Positions 59,205 through 64,000 of a stretch of 64,000 nucleotides of DNA are shown in pieces. The notes beneath the pieces were generated by a model. It did not search any database. It saw only the letters and a program-made list of their open reading frames with translations, and had not been told where the DNA came from. The stretch lies in assembly GCA_028710525.1 (NCBI GenBank), contig JAQTTY010000001.1, forward strand, positions 149,855-213,854, written 5' to 3'. The position numbers and the translations under genes were made by a program. This DNA is from Gallionella sp. GTDB taxonomy: Bacteria > Pseudomonadota > Gammaproteobacteria > Burkholderiales > Gallionellaceae. Within the stretch, counting starts at the first letter, position 1, and every line of letters starts with the position of its first letter.

Positions 59205-59234
59205 AACGGCCTAATTATCTAGGCCGTTTTTTTT
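59205..59234 (+). terminator. Intrinsic terminator after ampD
   Basis: AACGGCCTA, loop ATTATC and TAGGCCGTT followed by TTTTTT; a 9-bp stem ending the pilS-pilR-ampD unit. Confidence 0.9.
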
Positions 59235-59254
59235 GTTGCAATAAAATCTCACAC

Positions 59255-59297
59255 CACTACAATTAGCGCGCCCGCTGAAAAAAAATACTATATATAG
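59255..59297 (+). promoter_or_regulatory. Two NrdR-type boxes upstream of nrdA
   Basis: The proximal box TACTATATATAG (59286-59297) is close to the NrdR consensus CACTATATATAG; the distal, weaker one is CACTACAATTAG (59255-59266). Their starts are 31 bp apart, the spacing known for paired NrdR boxes that place two sites on one face of the helix. Repression of nrdAB by NrdR is expected. Confidence 0.75.
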
Positions 59298-59353
59298 TGG
59301 TTTCAGTGAAAATCGCCCAATTCCACAACAGCTAACCTTATAGGGAGAAGTCC

Positions 59354-62215
59354 ATGCTGCAAGCCGCTACCGAAAGCGTTAAATCCTCTCAGATACCCAG
59401 CCAGAAAATGACAGATTCCGTGATCTCTTCTACTAACACCGCAGCCCAGTTGGACCAATACAAAGTGATACGCCGCAACGGTGCGGTGGTGTCCTTTGAG
59501 CCATCCAAGATCGCGGTGGCACTCACTAAGGCATTTATCGCGGTAACCGGCGGTCAAGGTGCTGCGTCTGCGCGAGTGCGTGAGATGGTTGAACAGCTGA
59601 CCGCTGCTGTGGTGAGTGCCATGTTGCGTCGCATGCCGCATGGCGGAACGATGCATATCGAAGACATCCAAGATCAGGTAGAGCTGGGTCTGATGCGTTC
59701 GGGTGAGCACGATGTGGCGCGCGCCTATGTGTTGTATCGCGAAGAGCGCTCTCGCTCGCGCGCCAAGGCCAAACATCTGGAGCCAACCCAAGTCATCAAC
59801 GTCAAGCATGCCGACGGTAGTGTCACCCCACTAGATATGGAGCGTCTCGCCACGGTGGTGCAATCTGCCTGTGTGGGATTGGGAGATGTGGTTGATGCCG
59901 CAGCGGTCATCAAATTGACCCTGAAAGATCTATACGATGGTGTGCCTCAGCATGAAGTTGATAAATGTCTGATCTTGTCTGCACGTTCTTTGATCGAAAA
60001 AGAACCCGCTTACGATTTCGTGACAGCCCGCTTGTTACTGAACAGCTTCTGTAGCGAAGTGCTGGGTGAGGATGTCACTCAAGCCGATATGTCGACACAC
60101 TACGCCGACTATTTCCCCAGATACATCAAGCAAGCTGTTGCTGCCGAGTTGCTGGACGTGCGCTTGGCACAATATGACCTGCAGCGTTTGGGTAAGGAGT
60201 TGGATGCGCAACGTGACCTGCAGTTCGGTTACCTGGGTCTGCAGACTTTGTATGACCGCTACTTCCTGCATATCGAACAGAAGCGTATCGAATTACCACA
60301 GGCCTTCTTTATGCGCGTGGCGATGGGCTTGGCCTTGAATGAGATTGACCGAGAAGCGCGTGCAGTTGACTTCTATCGCTTGCTGTCCAGCTTCGATTTT
60401 ATGAGCTCCACCCCAACATTGTTTAACTCTGGTTCGTTGCGTTCACAGCTGTCATCTTGCTATCTGACCACCGTGGCGGACGATCTGGATGGCATCTATG
60501 AGGCCATCAAAGAGAACGCACTGCTGGCCAAGTTTGCTGGTGGTTTGGGCAATGACTGGACGCCGGTGCGCGCACTGGGCGCCCACATCAAGGGTACTAA
60601 CGGCCAGTCTCAAGGCGTGGTGCCGTTCCTGAAGGTGGTGAACGATACGGCTGTTGCTGTTAACCAAGGCGGCAAGCGTAAGGGCGCGGTGTGTGCTTAT
60701 CTGGAGACTTGGCACTTGGATATCGAGGAGTTCTTGGATCTGCGCAAGAATACCGGTGATGATCGTCGCCGTACCCATGATATGAATACCGCTAACTGGA
60801 TTCCTGACCTATTCATGAAGCGCGTCATGGAAGGTGGCGAGTGGACATTGTTCTCACCTAATGACGCAATCGACCTGCACGACAAGTTCGGTGCCGACTT
60901 CGAGCGCGCTTATACCAACTACGAAGCTAAGACAGTTACTGGTGAGTTGAAGTTGTTCAAGCGTGTTCAGGCTGCCGGATTGTGGCGCAAGATTTTGACT
61001 ATGCTGTTCGAAACAGGTCATCCTTGGATCACCTTCAAGGATCCTTGCAACATCCGTTCACCCCAGCAGCACGTGGGTGTGGTGCACAGTTCCAATCTGT
61101 GTACTGAAATTACGTTGAATACCAACGACAGCGAGATCGCGGTATGTAATCTGGGTTCGGTCAACTTGGCGGCGCATTTGTATCCTCGAGGTCACGAGAA
61201 GTTCGGCCAACTGGATCATGACAAGCTGCGCAACACGATCAATACCGCGATGCGCATGCTGGATAACGTGATCGACATCAATTACTACGCGGTTGCCAAG
61301 GCGCGTAACTCCAATCTCAAGCACCGTCCGGTTGGTCTGGGCATCATGGGTTTTCAGGATTGCCTGCACGAGCTGCGCATCCCTTATTCCTCGCAAGAGG
61401 CAGTCGAGTTCGCTGATCGCTCTATGGAGGCGGTGTGCTATTTCGCTTACTGGGCGTCCACTGAGTTGGCCGAACAGCGTGGTCGTTACGCCAGTTATCG
61501 TGGCAGCTTGTGGGATCGTGGCATCCTGCCACAGGATACCTTGGACATGCTGCGCACCGAGCGCGGTGGCTACGTAGAGGTGGATACCTCAGTAAGTATG
61601 GACTGGGATGCCTTGCGCGCCCGTATCAAGCAGCACGGTATGCGTAACTCTAACTGTGTGGCCATCGCGCCTACCGCCACCATCTCCAACATCATCGGTG
61701 TGTCGGCTTGTATCGAACCGACCTATCAAAACATCTTCGTCAAATCGAACCTGTCTGGCGAATTCACCGTGATGAATGAGCATCTGGTGCGCGATCTGAA
61801 ACAATTGGGCTTGTGGGATGAAGTAATGATCTCCGACCTCAAGTATTTCGACGGCAGTCTGGCCAAGATAGACCGCATTCCCGCCGAGCTGCGCACCCTG
61901 TATGCAACGGCTTTTGAAGTTGAACCTAGCTGGCTGATCGAAGCTGCATCGCGTCGTCAGAAGTGGATCGATCAGGCGCAGTCTTTGAATATCTACATGT
62001 CAGGTGTGTCCGGCCGCAAGCTGGATGAGACTTACAAGTTGGCTTGGTTGCGCGGCCTGAAGACCACTTATTACCTGCGTACCCTAGGTGCGACTTCTGC
62101 AGAGAAGTCTACAGGCAAAGCGGGCGCATTGAATGCAGTGCCAACTGGTGGTGGCGTTGTGGAAGAAACTAAGTTCTGTTCGATTGATAACCCTGAATGT
62201 GAGGCGTGTCAGTAA
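59354..62215 (+). CDS. nrdA: Ribonucleoside-diphosphate reductase alpha subunit (class Ia) with two ATP cones
   Basis: The 953-residue protein starts MLQAATESVKSSQIP after AGGGAG. Two tandem ATP-cone domains occupy residues ~35-240 (first KVIRRNGAVVSFEPSKIAVA; second VINVKHADGSVTPLDMERLA). The catalytic core shows SSCYLTTV, NLCTEITLN, PTATISNIIG and YYLRTLGAT, and the C-terminus has the redox pair ...NPECEACQ. The double cone resembles Pseudomonas NrdA, where dATP regulates activity. nrdB follows 102 bp later; NrdR boxes precede it. Confidence 0.96.
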   Translation: MLQAATESVKSSQIPSQKMTDSVISSTNTAAQLDQYKVIRRNGAVVSFEPSKIAVALTKAFIAVTGGQGAASARVREMVEQLTAAVVSAMLRRMPHGGTMHIEDIQDQVELGLMRSGEHDVARAYVLYREERSRSRAKAKHLEPTQVINVKHADGSVTPLDMERLATVVQSACVGLGDVVDAAAVIKLTLKDLYDGVPQHEVDKCLILSARSLIEKEPAYDFVTARLLLNSFCSEVLGEDVTQADMSTHYADYFPRYIKQAVAAELLDVRLAQYDLQRLGKELDAQRDLQFGYLGLQTLYDRYFLHIEQKRIELPQAFFMRVAMGLALNEIDREARAVDFYRLLSSFDFMSSTPTLFNSGSLRSQLSSCYLTTVADDLDGIYEAIKENALLAKFAGGLGNDWTPVRALGAHIKGTNGQSQGVVPFLKVVNDTAVAVNQGGKRKGAVCAYLETWHLDIEEFLDLRKNTGDDRRRTHDMNTANWIPDLFMKRVMEGGEWTLFSPNDAIDLHDKFGADFERAYTNYEAKTVTGELKLFKRVQAAGLWRKILTMLFETGHPWITFKDPCNIRSPQQHVGVVHSSNLCTEITLNTNDSEIAVCNLGSVNLAAHLYPRGHEKFGQLDHDKLRNTINTAMRMLDNVIDINYYAVAKARNSNLKHRPVGLGIMGFQDCLHELRIPYSSQEAVEFADRSMEAVCYFAYWASTELAEQRGRYASYRGSLWDRGILPQDTLDMLRTERGGYVEVDTSVSMDWDALRARIKQHGMRNSNCVAIAPTATISNIIGVSACIEPTYQNIFVKSNLSGEFTVMNEHLVRDLKQLGLWDEVMISDLKYFDGSLAKIDRIPAELRTLYATAFEVEPSWLIEAASRRQKWIDQAQSLNIYMSGVSGRKLDETYKLAWLRGLKTTYYLRTLGATSAEKSTGKAGALNAVPTGGGVVEETKFCSIDNPECEACQ

Positions 62216-62230
62216 GGCTAAAAATGGCAT

Positions 62231-62261
62231 GACCGGAATCTGCTAGCGCAGCCTTTCGGTC
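62231..62261 (+). other. Hairpin between nrdA and nrdB
   Basis: GACCG...CGGTC encloses a second stem CTGC-TAGC-GCAG. There is no T-run, so it probably stabilises or processes the nrdAB mRNA rather than ending it. Confidence 0.4.
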
Positions 62262-62317
62262 GGTGCAAGTGAAAATGAAAATCGGTAGTAACACCCGATA
62301 GGCAAAGGAGAAAAAAT

Positions 62318-63484
62318 ATGTTGACTTTTGATGAAGAAATTAAACCTAACGAGCAGGCTTTAGGTATGATGCGCACATCAACGTTTGACGATGTTCAGGG
62401 AATGCAATTACAACAAGCGAGATCGAAGACAAACAGCGTTCCAATGACACCGGAAAAGACAGTGTCTACCGGACGTATACGCGTCGAAGATAAGCGCATC
62501 ATCAATTGCAACGCGGACGTAAATCAGTTGGTCCCGTTCAAATACAAATGGGCTTGGGAAAAATATCTTTCTGCCTGTGCCAATCATTGGATGCCACAAG
62601 AGGTCAACATGACCGCCGATATCGCTTTGTGGAAAAGTGATCGTCTGACGGATGATGAGCGCTTGCTGATCAAACGCAATCTTGGTTTCTTTAGTACAGC
62701 AGATAGTCTGGCAGCTAATAACATCGTGTTGGGTACCTATCGCCACATCAGTAATCCTGAGTGTCGCCAATACTTATTGCGCCAAGCATTCGAAGAGGCA
62801 ATCCACACACACGCTTACCAATATATCGTCGAAAGTCTAGGTTTGGATGACGGCGAGATCTTCAATATGTATCACGAGGTGGAGAGCATCCGCGCCAAGG
62901 ATGAATTCCTGCTGCCCTTCATCGATGTGCTGACCAACCCAGAATTTAAGACTGGCACACCACAAGCCGATCAAGATCTGTTGCGTAGCCTGATCGTATT
63001 CGCCTGCATCATGGAAGGCTTGTTCTTCTATGTTGGTTTCGTGCAGATACTTGCCTTGGGTCGCCAGAATAAGATGACTGGCGCTGCCGAACAATATCAA
63101 TACATCCTGCGTGATGAGTCCATGCACTTGAACTTCGGTGTCGACGTTATAAACCAGATCAAGATGGAGAATCCACATCTGTGGACCGCCGAGTTCCGTG
63201 AAGAGATACGCGGCTTGATGCAGAAAGGCGTGGAGCTGGAATATGCATATGCGGAAGACACTATGCCGCGCGGTGTGTTGGGGCTGAATGCGACGATGTT
63301 CAAAGAATATCTGCGTTTCATCGCTAACCGTCGTTGCCAACAAATCGGTGTCGACATTCTGTATCCAGGTGCGACCAATCCCTTCCCTTGGATGGCGGAG
63401 ATGATAGACCTGAAGAAAGAGAAGAACTTCTTTGAGACACGTGTGACCGAGTATCAGACCGGTGGTGCATTGTCTTGGGATTAG
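62318..63484 (+). CDS. nrdB: Ribonucleoside-diphosphate reductase beta subunit (class Ia)
   Basis: The 388-residue protein starts [13 protein letters not shown] after AAAGGAG. Iron-site and radical motifs are visible: [31 protein letters not shown] (the Tyr region), NMYHEVESI and [10 protein letters not shown]. It supplies the tyrosyl radical to NrdA. The N-terminal 60 residues ([16 protein letters not shown]) are an extension absent from the E. coli protein. It ends the nrd operon. Confidence 0.95.
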   Translation: MLTFDEEIKPNEQALGMMRTSTFDDVQGMQLQQARSKTNSVPMTPEKTVSTGRIRVEDKRIINCNADVNQLVPFKYKWAWEKYLSACANHWMPQEVNMTADIALWKSDRLTDDERLLIKRNLGFFSTADSLAANNIVLGTYRHISNPECRQYLLRQAFEEAIHTHAYQYIVESLGLDDGEIFNMYHEVESIRAKDEFLLPFIDVLTNPEFKTGTPQADQDLLRSLIVFACIMEGLFFYVGFVQILALGRQNKMTGAAEQYQYILRDESMHLNFGVDVINQIKMENPHLWTAEFREEIRGLMQKGVELEYAYAEDTMPRGVLGLNATMFKEYLRFIANRRCQQIGVDILYPGATNPFPWMAEMIDLKKEKNFFETRVTEYQTGGALSWD

Positions 63485-63648
63485 TTCAGTAAGAGTTTAC
63501 CCAACGTCATCAATCGTGGTTTGATGACTAGTGATCCAAGCAGCAGACTGGATCGGGTGTTTGGCTTTAGGCCGTGCTTGACGCTGAGTGCGGGCTGGGG
63601 GTAGTCGTCGTAGGTGTTGTTTATTAACTTTCATCGAAGGAGAGCAAA
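63485..63648. other. Intergenic region with hairpin between nrdB and histone-like gene
   Basis: A perfect 8-bp stem GTCATCAA/TTGATGAC with loop TCGTGGT is at 63506-63528, without a T-run. It could weakly end nrdB. The rest of the region must contain the promoter of the next gene; I see no clear elements. Confidence 0.35.
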
Positions 63649-64000
63649 ATGGCAGCAGTAAAGAAAACTAAACCAGCAGCAAAGAAGGCAGTCGCAGCGA
63701 AGAAGCCAGTAGCTAAAAAGGCAGTCGCAGCGAAGAAGCCGGTAGCTAAAAAAGCAGTCGCAGCGAAGAAGCCAGCAGCTAAAAAGGCAGTCGCAGCGAA
63801 GAAGCCGGTAGCTAAAAAGGCAGTCGCAGCGAAGAAGCCGGTAGCTAAAAAGGCAGTCGCAGCGAAGAAGCCGGTAGCTAAAAAGGCAGTCGCAGCGAAG
63901 AAGCCGGTAGCTAAAAAAGCAGTCGCAGCGAAGAAGCCAGCAGCTAAAAAGGCAGTCGCAGCGAAGAAGCCGGTAGCTAAAAAGGCAGTCGCAGCGAAGA
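63649..64000 (+). CDS. Histone H1-like DNA-binding protein, truncated by window edge
   Basis: The first 117 codons are in the window. The ATG at 63649 follows GAAGGAGAG. After MAAVKKTKPAA the protein is a tandem of 11-residue units (KKAVAAKKPVA), a lysine/alanine/proline tail like those of bacterial histone H1 homologs (BpH1, Hc1-like, AlgP). It should bind DNA non-specifically and compact the nucleoid. Only the repeat part is visible; the end of the gene is outside. Confidence 0.85.
   Translation, partial: MAAVKKTKPAAKKAVAAKKPVAKKAVAAKKPVAKKAVAAKKPAAKKAVAAKKPVAKKAVAAKKPVAKKAVAAKKPVAKKAVAAKKPVAKKAVAAKKPAAKKAVAAKKPVAKKAVAAK
63682..64000 (+). repeat. 33-bp coding tandem repeat
   Basis: Nine full units and a partial one start every 33 bp from 63682. 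Each encodes KKAVAAKKPVA or KKAVAAKKPAA. Units differ mainly at AAG/AAA and at the GTA/GCA codon, so the array is recently expanded and likely variable in copy number between strains. Confidence 0.9.

Noticed and set aside
63682..64000. CRISPR array
   Set aside because: The regular 33-bp repeats have no spacers and are a translated lysine/alanine-rich repeat.

Overview
The window reads as chromosomal DNA of a betaproteobacterium. The evidence is the gene set and order (ispB, a PP0621-like gene, pilS, pilR, ampD; a class Ia ribonucleotide reductase with two ATP cones; DUF2339, DUF4105 and DUF3820 genes; a lysine/alanine/proline histone H1-like protein) together with the intergenic repeat types. 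Nitrosomonadales, and Gallionellaceae-like iron oxidisers in particular, would fit, but this is inference and no rRNA gene is present to test it. Both strands are used, most genes sit in short operons, and there is one tRNA gene (tRNA-Phe). No complete insertion sequence, integrase or CRISPR array was seen.

Layout. 1-3421 (minus): c-di-GMP genes (HD-GYP fragment, PilZ protein), an unknown membrane protein and an auxin-efflux-type carrier. 3495-11260: RutE/HadB-like nitroreductase, TerC, YcaO, a dipeptidase enlarged by repeat-derived sequence, and a phospholipase C-like phosphoesterase/glycosyltransferase pair resembling the PlcP/Agt lipid-remodelling module. 11413-13224: an AT-richer three-gene operon of unknown function. 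13565-21898: DUF2339 protein, ParE/Phd toxin-antitoxin pair, ECF sigma/anti-sigma-like/VWA lipoprotein operon, KTSC protein, lipoprotein and DUF4105 protein. 22018-29022: an orphan MlaF-like ATPase with an altered H-loop, cNMP-binding protein, HxlR/SDR divergent pair, M48 protease with two YbjQ-family proteins, rhodanese-like lipoprotein and a second SDR.

29115-34513 is the accessory island. It holds a PIN toxin pair, a zeta-like kinase with a 52-residue partner, a duplicate of that partner, a truncated copy of a secreted protein encoded at 23437-24219, and a three-gene operon of a membrane protein, an unusual reverse transcriptase and a HIRAN-domain protein. That operon is the best candidate in the window for an undescribed, possibly antiviral, system.

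34518-45114 returns to core genes: EttA, YidB-like, an envelope methionine-sulfoxide repair set (Tat-exported MsrB, DipZ-like thiol carrier, secreted MsrA), a RelA without its ACT domain, and a YebC family member. 45317-48604 is a copper-bufferin type RiPP operon (DUF2282 precursor, MNIO enzyme, DUF2063 partner, DoxX) divergent from an ECF sigma factor and a small zinc-finger anti-sigma factor. 48727-63484 carries htpG, prfC, tRNA-Phe, an MFS transporter, ispB, pilS-pilR-ampD and nrdAB, the last preceded by two NrdR-like boxes 31 bp apart. The window ends inside a histone H1-like gene made of 33-bp repeats.

Several dispersed repeat families are visible: C/G-rich hairpin elements (four copies, one inside pepD), a TTCGACAAGCTC inverted-repeat element (one inside pepD, one half copy), a 28-bp perfect inverted-repeat element and two further non-coding elements.
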